Shown piece after piece: positions 8,039 to 17,323 of a stretch of 46,925 nucleotides of DNA. The number at the start of each line of letters is the position of its first letter. The stretch's first letter is position 1. The DNA comes from Actinomycetes bacterium (GTDB lineage Bacteria; Actinomycetota; Actinomycetes; Mycobacteriales; Mycobacteriaceae): assembly GCA_029780675.1 (NCBI GenBank), contig JAKOYE010000250.1, positions 1-46,925 on the forward strand, written 5' to 3'. The position numbers and the translations under genes are program-made. Under the pieces are notes generated by a model that saw only the letters and a list, made by a program, of their open reading frames with translations, was not told where the DNA came from and searched no databases.

Positions 8039-9304
8039 CTACTCGCGGCGCAACCGCGACTCCACGAACGACTCCAGCTGTTCCCACTGTTTGACGGCCG
8101 CGGAGTACGGGGCGCCGGGCCGACTGGTGGTTTCGGGCTCCAGCATGTGGCTGACCAGCCGCCCGATCGGAGCGTCAACGGCCAGCAGGGTGTCGACGGT
8201 GTCGTCCTCGGAGTAGGTGCCGACGTCGCGGATGAACTCCACCGCCAGGGCGAGTTGCTCACGGTCGATGGCGTCAGGGCCGTCGGCGATATCGTCGACC
8301 AGGCCGTTGAGCACGTAAATGTTGTCCTCGGTGATGTCGATCCGCAGCGAGCCGTCGGTGGCGGCGGTGCGGATGTCGTCGTAGGTGCTCAGATGGGACA
8401 GGTCGTGGTCGTGCTCGTCGGCCAGATAACGGGCCAGCGCCCGCTCGGAGGTGAAGACGCTGATCCGACCGTTGCGGCCCAGGAAGATCGGTTTTTCGTC
8501 GAAGTAGCAGCGCAGGGTGTAGTACGTCCCTCCGCCGGCCATCACCCGGACCGGGTCGATACCGACCTGTTCCCAGAAATCGGCGTCGGTCCCCAGGACC
8601 ACGGTGTCCCCGGCCGCGCGCCCGCCCGTGGCGGTCCCGTCCGCATCGGACCCCGAGGCGGCCTCCGAAACGGACTCCGACTCGTCGGGCTCCTCAACGT
8701 CCTCCCACGGTTCGTCGAGTTCCGCGGCGGCCCGCGCCGATGCCGCGGCGTCGACCGCGGGGGTGCTGATCACTTCGTCGACGGCGGATACGACGGCATC
8801 CCAGCCGCGCGCGACGATATCCCCGATGATGTCCCAGCGCTTGCGACCCGCCCGGCCGGTGAACTGGTCGATACCCCCGGAGATGAGTCCCAGATTGGGG
8901 TTGCCGTTGAAGAAACGCATCACCGTCGGCAGCTCGCACACCGACCCGATCGAGGCCACCACCGACAGCGTGAACGCCAGGGCGTCGATGGAATCTTCCG
9001 TCGGCTTGTCGGCCAGCAGTTCGTGCACGGCGATCAGGTCCGCGGTGCTGCCGTCCGCCGGCTCGAGCTTGTGCGCGTTCGCCGCGACCAGTTTCTCCCA
9101 CGCGGGGTGATCGTCGAGGTCGTTCTCGGACCCGGACCGGACGAACGCCGCGAGATCGGCCACCGAGGTGAAGGCGAAAAGCTCCTCGCCCAGGCCGAGG
9201 AAGCCCTCCCACTCGTCGCCGCCATCCCGCCAGCGGGGCGCCCACAGCGTGTAGAAATCGCCGGCGGTGACACTCAGACGAATCGGTCGTAGCTCTGCGG
9301 CCAT
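8039..9304 (-). CDS. Conserved mycobacterial protein, Rv3311-like, two similar domains
   Basis: 421 residues, soluble and acidic; no known catalytic motif. It resembles M. tuberculosis Rv3311 in the opening residues and locus (from memory). Internal similarity is visible: residues 7-71 (FYTLW...FLG...[13 protein letters not shown]) and 251-311 (YYTLR...FLG...[13 protein letters not shown]) share a Y-T-L, F-L-G, F-T-S, L-A pattern followed by Asp-rich segments. They are separated by an acidic, Ala/Ser-rich linker around 195-235. Start ATG 9302-9304. Divergent from upp with only 33 bp between starts. Function unknown. Confidence 0.85.
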   Translation of the reverse strand: MAAELRPIRLSVTAGDFYTLWAPRWRDGGDEWEGFLGLGEELFAFTSVADLAAFVRSGSENDLDDHPAWEKLVAANAHKLEPADGSTADLIAVHELLADKPTEDSIDALAFTLSVVASIGSVCELPTVMRFFNGNPNLGLISGGIDQFTGRAGRKRWDIIGDIVARGWDAVVSAVDEVISTPAVDAAASARAAAELDEPWEDVEEPDESESVSEAASGSDADGTATGGRAAGDTVVLGTDADFWEQVGIDPVRVMAGGGTYYTLRCYFDEKPIFLGRNGRISVFTSERALARYLADEHDHDLSHLSTYDDIRTAATDGSLRIDITEDNIYVLNGLVDDIADGPDAIDREQLALAVEFIRDVGTYSEDDTVDTLLAVDAPIGRLVSHMLEPETTSRPGAPYSAAVKQWEQLESFVESRLRRE

Positions 9305-9323
9305 GCCGGACAGCGTAACGACC

Positions 9324-9329
9324 TACAGT
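9324..9329 (+). promoter_or_regulatory. Candidate -10 box for leaderless upp transcript
   Basis: TACAGT matches TANNNT and ends 8 nt before the upp ATG; there is no Shine-Dalgarno in the gap. Within the 33-bp divergent spacer shared with the Rv3311-like gene. Confidence 0.5.
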
Positions 9330-9337
9330 TTCGGTCC

Positions 9338-9961
9338 ATGGACGTGTGTGTCGTCGACCATCCGCTCGCCGCAGCCCGGCTGACCAAGCTCCGCGATGAG
9401 CGCAGCGACAACGCGGCCTTCCGCGCCGCGCTGCGCGATCTCACCCACATGCTGGTCTACGAGGCCACCCGCGACGCCAAGTCCGAGGAGATCCCGGTGC
9501 GGACTCCGCTGACCGACACCGTCGGCAGTCGGCTGGCGAGGCCGCCGCTGCTGGTCCCGGTCCTGCGCGCCGGCCTGGGCATGGTGGATCAGGCGCACGC
9601 GCTGATCCCGGAGGCGAGGGTGGGCTTCGTCGGCATGGCCCGCAACGAGGAGACCCGGGAGCCGGTGCCCTACCTGGAGTCGCTCCCGGAGGACCTGCGC
9701 GACCAGCCGGTCATGGTGCTCGACCCGATGCTGGCCACCGGGGGGTCGATGGTCCACACCATCGAGTTGCTGCACAACCGCGGCGCCCGGGACATCACGG
9801 TGGTGTGCGTGGTGTGCGCGCCCCAGGGTGTGGCAGCGCTGGAGAACGCGGCCCCGGATGCGCGGCTGTTCACCGCCGCGATCGACACCGGGCTCAACGA
9901 TGTCGCCTACATCGTTCCGGGTCTCGGCGACGCCGGAGACCGGCAGTACGGACCGCGCTAG
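9338..9961 (+). CDS. upp: Uracil phosphoribosyltransferase
   Basis: Makes UMP from uracil and PRPP in pyrimidine salvage; cytosolic. 207 residues, the usual family length. The PRPP-binding loop [14 protein letters not shown] lies near residues 125-138, the [15 protein letters not shown] motif near 70, and the C-terminal uracil-binding region reads [15 protein letters not shown]. Start ATG 9338 has a TANNNT box just upstream. Its 3' end converges on deoD; the genes are separated by a 34-bp imperfect repeat zone. Confidence 0.96.
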   Translation: MDVCVVDHPLAAARLTKLRDERSDNAAFRAALRDLTHMLVYEATRDAKSEEIPVRTPLTDTVGSRLARPPLLVPVLRAGLGMVDQAHALIPEARVGFVGMARNEETREPVPYLESLPEDLRDQPVMVLDPMLATGGSMVHTIELLHNRGARDITVVCVVCAPQGVAALENAAPDARLFTAAIDTGLNDVAYIVPGLGDAGDRQYGPR

Positions 9962-10020
9962 CCGGTCACAGCGCGGTCAGCACCGCGGTAGCCGGCTACA
10001 ACGCGGCCAGCACCGCGGCG
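9961..10020. repeat. 30-bp imperfect tandem duplication of the deoD 3' end
   Basis: Bases 9961-9990 and 9991-10020 match at 24 of 30 positions. On the minus strand the inner copy encodes the true deoD terminus AVLAAL-TAG; the outer copy would encode AVLTAL-TGA in the same frame. So the last codons and stop codon of deoD are echoed downstream. Confidence 0.85.
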
Positions 10021-10781
10021 AGCAGATCACCCATCCGGCGCGCGGATTCCCGCCCCGCCGCCAGGACCTCCTCGTGCCGCAGTGGTTCGCCGGTCATGCC
10101 GGCGCCGAGGTTGGTGACCAGGGACAGGCCCAGCACCTCCGCCCCGGCGGCACGGGCCGCGATGGTCTCGTGCACGGTGGACATTCCGACCAGGTCCGCA
10201 CCCAGGATCTGCAACATCCGGATCTCGGCAGGGGTCTCGTAGTGCGGGCCCGGCACGCCGGCGTAGACGCCTTCGGTCAGGGTCGGGTCGATCCGGCGGG
10301 CCAGCGCCCGCAGGCGGGGCGAGTAGGCGTCGACCAAGTCGACGAACTCGGCTCCCACCAGTGGGGAGCGCGCGGTCAGATTCAGGTGGTCGGCGATGAG
10401 CACCGGCTGTCCCACGCGGTATTCCGGGCGCAGGCCGCCCGCGGCGTTGGTCAGCACCACCACCTCTGCGCCCGCGGCGCAGGCGGTCCGGACGCCGTGG
10501 ACCACCTGGGTCAGATCGTGGCCTTCATAGGGATGCACCCGGCCGACGAGGACCAGTACCCGCTGGTCGCCGGCCTGCACGGAGAGCACCCGGCCCTGGT
10601 GTCCGCCGGCGGTGGGCGGGGCGAACCCGGGTAGGTCTGCCATCGGGATGCCGGCGTTCACGGTGCCCAGTGCCTCGGCGGCCGGTGCCCAACCGGATCC
10701 GAGGACGACGGCGACGTCGTGACGGTCCACGCCGGTGCGTTGGGCGAGCGCCTGGGCCGCCCGGTCGGGGTCCGGATTCAC
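9996..10781 (-). CDS. deoD: Purine nucleoside phosphorylase (trimeric type)
   Basis: Phosphorolysis of inosine and guanosine (and deoxy forms) to base and (deoxy)ribose-1-phosphate. 261 residues. Family motifs: [15 protein letters not shown] near the N-terminus (phosphate loop), [58 protein letters not shown]. Start at 10779-10781 (GTG). It can use inosine from Add. In M. tuberculosis pmmB lies between upp and deoD; here they are adjacent and convergent. The 3' end is tandemly duplicated. Confidence 0.94.
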   Translation of the reverse strand: MNPDPDRAAQALAQRTGVDRHDVAVVLGSGWAPAAEALGTVNAGIPMADLPGFAPPTAGGHQGRVLSVQAGDQRVLVLVGRVHPYEGHDLTQVVHGVRTACAAGAEVVVLTNAAGGLRPEYRVGQPVLIADHLNLTARSPLVGAEFVDLVDAYSPRLRALARRIDPTLTEGVYAGVPGPHYETPAEIRMLQILGADLVGMSTVHETIAARAAGAEVLGLSLVTNLGAGMTGEPLRHEEVLAAGRESARRMGDLLAAVLAAL

Positions 10782-10828
10782 AACCCGGCAGCCTACTGGC
10801 GGCCGCGGGGCGGTGACATACTTCCAGG

Positions 10829-12001
10829 ATGCCGTTGGCCGACACCGCCGAGTCGTGGCTGGCTTCCCATTACGACGACCTCGTCGCGTGGCGGCGGCAC
10901 ATCCACCGCCACCCCGAACTCGGCCGCCAGGAATTCGCCACCACCCAGTTCGTCGCCGACCGTCTGGTCGATGCCGGACTCAACCCCAAGGCGCTGCCGG
11001 GCGGCACCGGGCTGATCTGCGACCTCGGTCCGGAACACGCGCCGCGCGTCGCACTGCGGGCCGATATGGACGCGCTGCCGATGTCGGAACGGACTGGTGC
11101 CGACTACTCCTCGACGGTCCCAGGGGTGTCGCACGCCTGTGGGCACGACGCCCACACCACCGTGCTGCTCGGGGTGGCCGCCGCACTGGCGGCCGCACCG
11201 GAGTTGCCGGTCGGGGTGCGTCTGATCTTCCAGCCCGCGGAGGAACTGATGCCCGGCGGGGCGTTGGACACCATCGCCGCGGGCGGATTGGCGGGCGTGT
11301 CGCGGATCTTCGCCCTGCACTGCGACCCTCGCCTGGACGTCGGCCGGGTCGCCATCACCGCCGGGCCGATCACCTCGGCGGCCGACTCCATCGAGATCGC
11401 CCTCTACTCACCGGGCGGGCACACCTCGCGGCCGCACCTCACCGCGGACCTCGTCTACGGAATGGGCACCGTGATCACCGGACTCCCCGGGATCCTCTCC
11501 CGCCGCATCGACCCGCGGCACAGCACCGTGATGGTCTGGGGTGCCGCCAACGCCGGCGTGGTCGCCAACGCCATCCCGCAGAGCGGAACGCTGGCCGGCA
11601 CCGTCCGGACCGCCAGCCGGGAAGCCTGGATCGGCATGGAATTCCTTGTCCGCGAGGCGGTTACGGGGCTGCTGGCGCCGCTGGGAATCGAACACACCCT
11701 GCAGTACCGGCGTGGGGTGCCGCCGGTGGTGAACGAGGAGCGATCCACCCAGATCATGACCCACGCCATCGAGGCGGTCGGGCCGGAGGTACTCGCCGAT
11801 ACCCGCCAGTCCGGCGGCGGGGAGGACTTCTCCTGGTACCTCGAGGAGGTTCCCGGGGCGATGGCCCGTCTCGGGGTCTGGGACCGTGTCGGGCCGCAGC
11901 TCGACCTGCACCAGCCCAATTTCGACATCGACGAACGGGCGTTGGCGGTCGGGGTGCGGGTTCTGGTCAACACCGTCGAGCAATCGGCGCTTTTCGGATG
12001 A
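10829..12001 (+). CDS. M20D-family amidohydrolase (AmiA/AmiB-like)
   Basis: Predicted binuclear metallohydrolase of the peptidase M20D family, related to N-acyl amino-acid and hippurate amidohydrolases; physiological substrate unknown. 390 residues. Metal-site motifs in order: [36 protein letters not shown], and near the C-terminus [16 protein letters not shown]. Start ATG 10829 gives [20 protein letters not shown]. tuberculosis has two such genes in tandem (amiB1, amiA1) here; only one is present. The terminal codons ALFG-TGA are echoed 27 nt downstream as ALFR-TGA in the same frame. Confidence 0.88.
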   Translation: MPLADTAESWLASHYDDLVAWRRHIHRHPELGRQEFATTQFVADRLVDAGLNPKALPGGTGLICDLGPEHAPRVALRADMDALPMSERTGADYSSTVPGVSHACGHDAHTTVLLGVAAALAAAPELPVGVRLIFQPAEELMPGGALDTIAAGGLAGVSRIFALHCDPRLDVGRVAITAGPITSAADSIEIALYSPGGHTSRPHLTADLVYGMGTVITGLPGILSRRIDPRHSTVMVWGAANAGVVANAIPQSGTLAGTVRTASREAWIGMEFLVREAVTGLLAPLGIEHTLQYRRGVPPVVNEERSTQIMTHAIEAVGPEVLADTRQSGGGEDFSWYLEEVPGAMARLGVWDRVGPQLDLHQPNFDIDERALAVGVRVLVNTVEQSALFG

Positions 12002-12028
12002 GCTTTCGAGCGAGCGCTGTTCAGATGA
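11987..12028 (+). repeat. Echo of the amidohydrolase stop region (27-bp offset)
   Basis: gcgcttttcggatga (11987-12001; codons ALFG-stop) recurs as gcgctgttcagatga (12014-12028), 13 of 15 matching; the preceding tcgagc is also shared. The second TGA is in frame with the first. The echo lies directly before the galE ribosome-binding site. Confidence 0.75.
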
Positions 12029-12038
12029 GGTGGGACGA

Positions 12039-12998
12039 ATGAAACTACTGGTCACCGGTGGCGCGGGGTATATCGGCAGTGTCTGCGCGAAAGTGCTTCT
12101 GGAACAGGGTCATCAGGTGGTGGTGGTGGACGATCTGTCCACCGGCAACGCCGATGCGGTGCCGGACGGGGCGGAGTTCGTCGAGGACGACCTGGTTCCC
12201 GCCGCCCGCGCGTTGCTGCCCGGCGGCAACTTCGACGGGGTGCTGCACTTCGCGGCCCGATCGCTGGTGGGCGAGTCGGTCGAGGCCCCGGAGAAGTACT
12301 GGTACGGCAACGTCGTCAAAACCCTGGACCTGCTCGAGGCGATGCGGGAGTCCGGCACTCCGCGACTGGTGTTCTCCTCGACGGCGGCGACCTACGGCGA
12401 ACCGGAGTCGGTGCCGATCACCGAGGACGCGCCCACCCGCCCGACCAACGCCTACGGCGCCACCAAACTCGCGATCGACCATGCGATCACGTCCTACGCA
12501 CTGGCACACGGTCTGGCCGCGGCCAGCCTGCGCTACTTCAACGTCGCCGGCGCCTACGCCGGACTCGGTGAGCGGCACCGGCAGGAAACTCACCTCATTC
12601 CGCTGGTGCTGCAGGTGGCGGCCGGCCGCCGGCCGGAGATCCTGGTGTACGGCGACGACTGGCCCACCGCGGACGGCACCTGTATCAGGGACTACATCCA
12701 CGTTCGTGACCTCGCCGACGCCCATGTGCTGGCGATCGGGCAGGCCAAGCCCGGGGTGCACCGGATCTTCAACCTTGGCAACGGCACCGGCTTCAGCGTC
12801 CGGGAGGTCATCGACTGCTGCCGGCGGGTCACCGGTAAGCCCATCGCCGCCCGCGACGTCGAGCGCCGGGCCGGCGATCCGGCCATTCTGATCGCCTCCA
12901 GCGATCGGGCCGTCGCCGAACTCGGCTGGCAGCCCCGGCATGCCGCGCTGGAGGAGATGGTCTCCGACGCGTGGGATTTCGAGCAGCGCCGGAGCTAG
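12039..12998 (+). CDS. galE: UDP-glucose 4-epimerase-like SDR protein
   Basis: Extended short-chain dehydrogenase/reductase, most like GalE, which interconverts UDP-glucose and UDP-galactose with bound NAD. 319 residues. NAD motif [19 protein letters not shown] at residues 3-21; [12 protein letters not shown]; catalytic Ser in [12 protein letters not shown] and YxxxK in [11 protein letters not shown]; sugar-nucleotide region [17 protein letters not shown] start at ATG 12039 because GAGGTGGGA lies just before it and the NAD fold begins at once. This gene is not part of the M. tuberculosis neighbourhood as I recall it. The exact sugar substrate cannot be fixed from sequence. Confidence 0.85.
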   Translation: MKLLVTGGAGYIGSVCAKVLLEQGHQVVVVDDLSTGNADAVPDGAEFVEDDLVPAARALLPGGNFDGVLHFAARSLVGESVEAPEKYWYGNVVKTLDLLEAMRESGTPRLVFSSTAATYGEPESVPITEDAPTRPTNAYGATKLAIDHAITSYALAHGLAAASLRYFNVAGAYAGLGERHRQETHLIPLVLQVAAGRRPEILVYGDDWPTADGTCIRDYIHVRDLADAHVLAIGQAKPGVHRIFNLGNGTGFSVREVIDCCRRVTGKPIAARDVERRAGDPAILIASSDRAVAELGWQPRHAALEEMVSDAWDFEQRRS

Positions 12999-13003
12999 GG
13001 TTC

Positions 13004-13489
13004 TTACTCGGCAGGGCCGGGACCCGGGCCCACATTGCGGGCCGGGCGGGTGCGCAGATCGTGCACGTAGTCGGCCGGTGCACCGGCGATCTCGGCGGCA
13101 TCCGCCATCACACCGATGTACCGGGCTGAGGGCAGGCCGCCCTCCCAGGCGTCGAGGACGTAGAGCCAGGCCAGCACCGGACCGGTGGTGGTGTCGGAGG
13201 TCTCCCGGTCGATACGGCAGCGAATCTTCTTGTGCAGGAGGATGTCCGAGCCCTCCCAGCGGTCCATGTTCTCCTCGTCGGCGGGCGTCACGTCGTAGAG
13301 GACGACGAAGACGCTCGACGTCGGATCCTCGACCACCGTCGCCAGTGCGCCCTCCCAGCCGATGTCCTCGCCGGCGAAGGTCAGCCGCCAGCCGTGCAGC
13401 CATCCGGTGCCGGCCATCGGCGAGTGCGGCGCCCGTTGCAGCATCTGCTCGGGATCCATGTTCGACCCGTAGGCGGCGTAGATCGGCAC
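13004..13489 (-). CDS. Gamma-glutamylcyclotransferase-like protein (Rv3304-like)
   Basis: 161 residues with the N-terminal PIYAAYGSNMDPEQMLQRAP, the hallmark YGSN loop of the GGCT/AIG2-like fold, and WRLTFAGEDIGWEGALATVV following. The family includes enzymes that release 5-oxoproline from gamma-glutamyl peptides, but many members have no shown activity. GTG start at 13487-13489. Its stop is 5 bp from the convergent galE stop; its start faces the sulfotransferase-like gene across 26 bp. Confidence 0.85.
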   Translation of the reverse strand: MPIYAAYGSNMDPEQMLQRAPHSPMAGTGWLHGWRLTFAGEDIGWEGALATVVEDPTSSVFVVLYDVTPADEENMDRWEGSDILLHKKIRCRIDRETSDTTTGPVLAWLYVLDAWEGGLPSARYIGVMADAAEIAGAPADYVHDLRTRPARNVGPGPGPAE

Positions 13490-13503
13490 GGGAGAAGAGT
13501 ACC

Positions 13504-13509
13504 TACACT
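13504..13509 (+). promoter_or_regulatory. Candidate -10 box for the sulfotransferase-like gene
   Basis: TACACT fits TANNNT and ends 6 nt before ATG 13516; no Shine-Dalgarno fits in the gap, so a leaderless transcript is likely. Confidence 0.5.
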
Positions 13510-13515
13510 CCGTTC

Positions 13516-14049
13516 ATGCGCGATGGGCTGAAGACGATCGTTGTTATGGGTATGCACCGAACCGCCACGTCGATGACGGCGCGGGCGCTGCATGAGTCCG
13601 GCGAGGTGTGGATGGGGCACCGATTGATGCTGGATGCAGACGGCAGTGAGGACGGCCTCTACGAGCACGGTCCGATCGTCGACCTGAACGCCGAGATTCT
13701 CTGGGCCGCCGGCGGGGAATGGGACCAGCCGCCCAACCCCGACCGGATCATGGCGGCCGGTGCCGCGTTCACCGGTCGGATCCAGGACGTTCTCGGGGAA
13801 CTGGAGGACGAGGCGATCAACCGCGGATTCCGCAGCGTCGGGTTCAAGGACCCGCGGCTATGCCTGACCATCGAATTGTGGGCGCCGCACCTCAGTAACC
13901 CCCAGTACATCGCGCAGTTTCGCGATAACCGGCAGGTCGCCGAGTCCCTGCATGCGCGGGACGGGATTTCGATCGAGTGGGGAGTCCGGCTGGCTCTGGA
14001 GTACAACAGGCGGGCGCTCACCTTCCTGGCTGCCACCTACGCCTGGTAG
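13516..14049 (+). CDS. P-loop, sulfotransferase-like protein
   Basis: 177 residues. The N-terminus IVVMGMHRTATSMTARALH resembles the phosphosulfate-binding P-loop of PAPS sulfotransferase-like proteins (GMHRSGTS pattern). FKDPRLCLTIELW in the middle resembles the 3'-phosphate-binding KDPR motif of the same fold. The protein is shorter than most sulfotransferases (250-300 residues), so it may be a compact variant with another role. ATG 13516 has a TANNNT box 6 nt upstream. It sits in the lpdA-Rv3304 interval without obvious functional partners. Confidence 0.7.
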   Translation: MRDGLKTIVVMGMHRTATSMTARALHESGEVWMGHRLMLDADGSEDGLYEHGPIVDLNAEILWAAGGEWDQPPNPDRIMAAGAAFTGRIQDVLGELEDEAINRGFRSVGFKDPRLCLTIELWAPHLSNPQYIAQFRDNRQVAESLHARDGISIEWGVRLALEYNRRALTFLAATYAW

Positions 14050-14085
14050 CGCGCCGACCCGCAGCCGCGGTGTTTAGATAGGCGC

Positions 14086-15504
14086 GTGGCAGCGCCGATC
14101 ACCAAGCGGATCGTCATCATCGGCGGGGGTCCCGCCGGTTACGAGGCAGCCCTGGTGGCCGCCGGCCGGGGGGCCGAGGTGACCGTCGTGGACAGCGACG
14201 GCGTCGGCGGTGCGTGTGTGCTCTACGACTGCGTGCCGTCCAAGACCTTCATCGCCTCCACCGGGGTGCGTACCGAGTTGCGCCGAGCCTCGGGGCTGGG
14301 CTTCGACATCGGCATCGAGGACGCCAGGATCACCCTCGGCCAGATCAACAACCGGGTCAAAACGCTGGCCCGGTCGCAGTCCGCCGACATCGGCTCGCAA
14401 CTGCTCGCGCAGAAGATCAACGTGGTCGCCGGCCGGGCCGAACTGATCGATGACGTTCCCGGAATGGCGTCGCACCGGGTGCGGGTGACCACCACGACCG
14501 GTGGCGGCGGCGTGCTCAAGGCCGACGTGGTGCTGATCGCCACGGGCGCCAGCCCGCGGGTGCTGCCCGGTGCCGAGCCGGACGGGGAGCGGATTCTCAA
14601 CTGGCGGCAGCTGTACGACCTCACCGAACTGCCCGACCGCCTGGTCATCGTCGGCTCCGGTGTGACCGGCGCGGAGTTCTGCAATGCCTACACCGAATTG
14701 GGCGTGCCGGTGACCGTGGTGGCCAGCCGGGACCAGATCCTGCCCCACGAGGACCGCGACGCCGCCGCCGTTCTGGAGGAGGTCTTCGCCGAGCGCGGCG
14801 TGACGCTGGTCAAGAACGCCCGCGCCGACTCGGTCACCCGGACCGGCTCGGGGGTTCGGGTGACCATGGCCGACGGGCGTGTCGTCGAGGGCAGTCACGC
14901 CCTGATGACCGTCGGCTCGGTGCCCAACACCGGCGGTCTCGGACTGGAGCGGGTCGGGATCACCCTCGGGCCCGGTGGCTACATCCCCGTCGACCGGGTG
15001 TCGCGTACCTCCGCGGCCGGAATCTACGCCGCCGGGGACTGCACCGGCCTGCTGCCGTTGGCCTCGGTGGCCGCGATGCAGGGCCGGATCGCGATGTACC
15101 ACGCGCTCGGTGAGGGGGTGACCCCGATTCGGCTGCGCACCGTCGCCTCGGCGACCTTCACCCGCCCGGAGATCGCCGCCGTCGGCGTCCCACAGACCGC
15201 CATCGACAGCGGCGCCGTCCCGGCGCGCACCATCATGCTGCCGCTGACCACAAACCCCCGGGCGAAGATGTCGCTGCTGCGCCGCGGCTTCGTCAAGATC
15301 TTCTGCCGCCCGGCGACCGGCGTGGTGATCGGCGGGGTGGTGGTCGCCCCGATCGCCTCCGAACTGATCCTGCCGATCGCATTGGCCGTGCAGACCCGGA
15401 TCTCGGTCACCGAACTGGCCCAGACCCTTTCGGTGTACCCGTCGTTGTCGGGTTCGGTGGTGGAGGCGGCGCGCCGGTTGATGGCGCGCGACGATCTCGA
15501 CTAA
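14086..15504 (+). CDS. lpdA: Flavoprotein NAD(P)H:quinone reductase, LpdA type
   Basis: Member of the pyridine-nucleotide disulfide reductase family. M. tuberculosis LpdA is known as an NAD(P)H:quinone/disulfide reductase-like enzyme, not a lipoamide dehydrogenase, because it lacks one redox Cys and the His-Glu pair. 472 residues. FAD motif IVIIGGGPAGYEAAL near 9; NAD motif VIVGSGVTGAEFCNAY; second FAD motif GIYAAGDCTGLLPL. Unlike M. tuberculosis LpdA, a full C44-x4-C49 is present (GGACVLYDCVPSK). The C-terminal catalytic HPTxxE is replaced by Y451-P-S-L-S-G456. GTG start at 14086. Upstream of glpD on the same strand; the 3' end is repeated in 14-bp units. Confidence 0.92.
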   Translation: MAAPITKRIVIIGGGPAGYEAALVAAGRGAEVTVVDSDGVGGACVLYDCVPSKTFIASTGVRTELRRASGLGFDIGIEDARITLGQINNRVKTLARSQSADIGSQLLAQKINVVAGRAELIDDVPGMASHRVRVTTTTGGGGVLKADVVLIATGASPRVLPGAEPDGERILNWRQLYDLTELPDRLVIVGSGVTGAEFCNAYTELGVPVTVVASRDQILPHEDRDAAAVLEEVFAERGVTLVKNARADSVTRTGSGVRVTMADGRVVEGSHALMTVGSVPNTGGLGLERVGITLGPGGYIPVDRVSRTSAAGIYAAGDCTGLLPLASVAAMQGRIAMYHALGEGVTPIRLRTVASATFTRPEIAAVGVPQTAIDSGAVPARTIMLPLTTNPRAKMSLLRRGFVKIFCRPATGVVIGGVVVAPIASELILPIALAVQTRISVTELAQTLSVYPSLSGSVVEAARRLMARDDLD

Positions 15505-15569
15505 CCGGACTTGACTATCCGGATTTGACTACCCGGACTTGACTACCCGGACGGCGATGTCGACTAACC
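15493..15569 (+). repeat. 14-bp repeats echoing the lpdA 3' end
   Basis: The lpdA terminus gatctcgactaacc (15493-15506) is followed by ggacttgactatcc-like units. In the phase beginning ccgga they lie at 15505-15518, 15519-15532 and 15533-15546. A final copy gatgtcgactaacc at 15556-15569 matches the lpdA end at 13 of 14 bases. The last TAA is in frame with the true stop and also forms the TAACCT box upstream of glpD. Confidence 0.85.
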
Positions 15570-15570
15570 T
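15565..15570 (+). promoter_or_regulatory. Candidate -10 box for leaderless glpD transcript
   Basis: TAACCT ends 7 nt before ATG 15578. Its TAACC is contributed by the last echo copy of the lpdA stop region. Motif and spacing only; no transcript data. Confidence 0.45.
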
Positions 15571-15577
15571 GTCGGCC

Positions 15578-17323
15578 ATGAGTGACCCGATCCTGCAGCC
15601 GGGAACCAGCCAGACGTTCCTCGGGCCGGCCCAACGTGAGGAGTCCTGGCAGCGGCTGGGCAGCGATCAGTACGACATCGTGGTGGTCGGCGGCGGTGTG
15701 GTGGGCGCGGGCGCGGCCCTGGACGCCGCCACCCGCGGACTGCGCGTCGCACTGGTGGAGGCCCGCGATTTCGCGTCGGGAACCTCGAGTCGCAGTTCGA
15801 AGATGTTCCACGGCGGACTTCGCTACCTCGAGCAGTTGGAGTTCGGCCTGGTCCGCGAGGCACTGCACGAGCGGGAGTTGTCCCTGACCACCCTGGCCCC
15901 GCACCTGGTCAAGCCCCTTCCCTTCCTGTTCCCGCTGACCAAGCGCTGGTGGGAACGGCCCTACATCGCCGCCGGCATCTTCCTCTACGACCAGTTGGGC
16001 GGGGCGAAATCCGTTCCCGCGCAGCGGCATCTGACGAAGTCCGGTGCGCTGCGACTGGCGCCCAGCCTCAAGCGCAACTCGCTGGTCGGCGGAATCCGCT
16101 ACTACGACACCGTCGTCGACGACGCCCGCCACACCATGATGGTGGCCCGGACGGCCGCCCACTACGGCGCGGTGGTGCGCACCTCGACCCAGGTGGTCGG
16201 AATGCTCACCGAGGGTGACCGGGTGGTCGGGGTGACGGTCCGCGACTCCGAGGACGGCCGCACCACGGACGTCCGGGGCCACGTCGTGATCAACGCCACC
16301 GGGGTGTGGACCGACGAGATCCAGGCGCTGTCCAAACAGCGCGGCAGGTTCCGGGTCCGGGCGTCCAAGGGCGTGCACATCGTGGTGCCGCGCGACCGCA
16401 TCGTCAGCGAGGTGGCCATCATCCTGCGCACCGAGAAATCGGTGCTGTTCATCATCCCGTGGGGCACGCACTGGATCATCGGCACCACCGACACCGACTG
16501 GAATCTCGACCTGGCCCACCCGGCGGCCACCAAGGCCGATATCGACTACATCCTCGGCCACGTCAACACCGTGCTGGCCACCCCGCTGACCCACGACGAC
16601 ATCGACGGTGTCTACGCCGGTCTGCGTCCGCTGCTGGCGGGGGAGAGCGAGGAGACCTCGAAGCTGTCGCGTGAGCACGCCGTCGCCTCGCCCACCCCCG
16701 GACTGGTGGCCATCGCCGGCGGGAAGTACACCACCTACCGGGTGATGGGCGCCGACGCGGTGGATGCCGCCGCGGAGTTCGTGCCGTCCCGGGTGGCCCC
16801 GTCGGTCACCGAGAAGGTTCCGCTGATGGGGGCCGACGGCTACTTCGCGCTGATCAACCAGACCGACCATGTCGGGGCCCAGTACGGTCTGCATCCCTAT
16901 CGGGTGCGCCACCTGCTGGACCGGTACGGCTCGCTGATCGGCGAGGTGCTCGACCTGGCCGTCGAGAAGCCCGACCTCCTGGAACCGATCGCCGACGCGC
17001 CGGTCTACCTGCGGGTGGAGGCCGCCTACGCCGCGGCCGCCGAGGGTGCCCTGCACCTCGAGGACATCCTGGCCCGCCGGATGCGGATCTCGATCGAGTA
17101 CCCGCACCGCGGGGTGGACTGCGCACGGGAGGTGGCCGAGATCGTGGCCCCGATCCTGGGGTGGAGCCCCGAGGACGTCGACCGCGAGGTGGCCACCTAC
17201 ATCGCGCGGGTGGAGGCCGAGGTGCTGTCACAGGCCCAGCCCGATGACGAATCCGCTGACGCACTACGGGTCGCCGCTCCGGAGGCGCGCTCGGAGATTC
17301 TTGAACCGGTGCCGCTCGACTAG
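15578..17323 (+). CDS. glpD: Glycerol-3-phosphate dehydrogenase, aerobic (GlpD2-like)
   Basis: FAD enzyme oxidising glycerol-3-phosphate to dihydroxyacetone phosphate and passing electrons to the quinone pool at the membrane. 581 residues, the normal length. FAD motif IVVVGGGVVGAGAALDAATR; SSRSSKMFHGGLRYLEQLEF; NATGVWTDEIQAL; GTTDTDWNLDLAHP; GVYAGLRPLLAG; GGKYTTYRVMGADAVDAA; a C-terminal helical domain with HRGVDCAREVAEIV. ATG 15578 (MSDPILQPG) is used; 13 upstream in-frame codons overlap the repeat zone and are unlikely to be translated. Same strand as lpdA, also a quinone-linked flavoenzyme. Confidence 0.95.
   Translation: MSDPILQPGTSQTFLGPAQREESWQRLGSDQYDIVVVGGGVVGAGAALDAATRGLRVALVEARDFASGTSSRSSKMFHGGLRYLEQLEFGLVREALHERELSLTTLAPHLVKPLPFLFPLTKRWWERPYIAAGIFLYDQLGGAKSVPAQRHLTKSGALRLAPSLKRNSLVGGIRYYDTVVDDARHTMMVARTAAHYGAVVRTSTQVVGMLTEGDRVVGVTVRDSEDGRTTDVRGHVVINATGVWTDEIQALSKQRGRFRVRASKGVHIVVPRDRIVSEVAIILRTEKSVLFIIPWGTHWIIGTTDTDWNLDLAHPAATKADIDYILGHVNTVLATPLTHDDIDGVYAGLRPLLAGESEETSKLSREHAVASPTPGLVAIAGGKYTTYRVMGADAVDAAAEFVPSRVAPSVTEKVPLMGADGYFALINQTDHVGAQYGLHPYRVRHLLDRYGSLIGEVLDLAVEKPDLLEPIADAPVYLRVEAAYAAAAEGALHLEDILARRMRISIEYPHRGVDCAREVAEIVAPILGWSPEDVDREVATYIARVEAEVLSQAQPDDESADALRVAAPEARSEILEPVPLD

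Noticed and set aside
17046..17300. Upstream extension of the pseudouridine synthase to 17046
   Set aside because: The extra codons lie inside glpD and show no similarity to the family; conserved sequence begins after about 17330.
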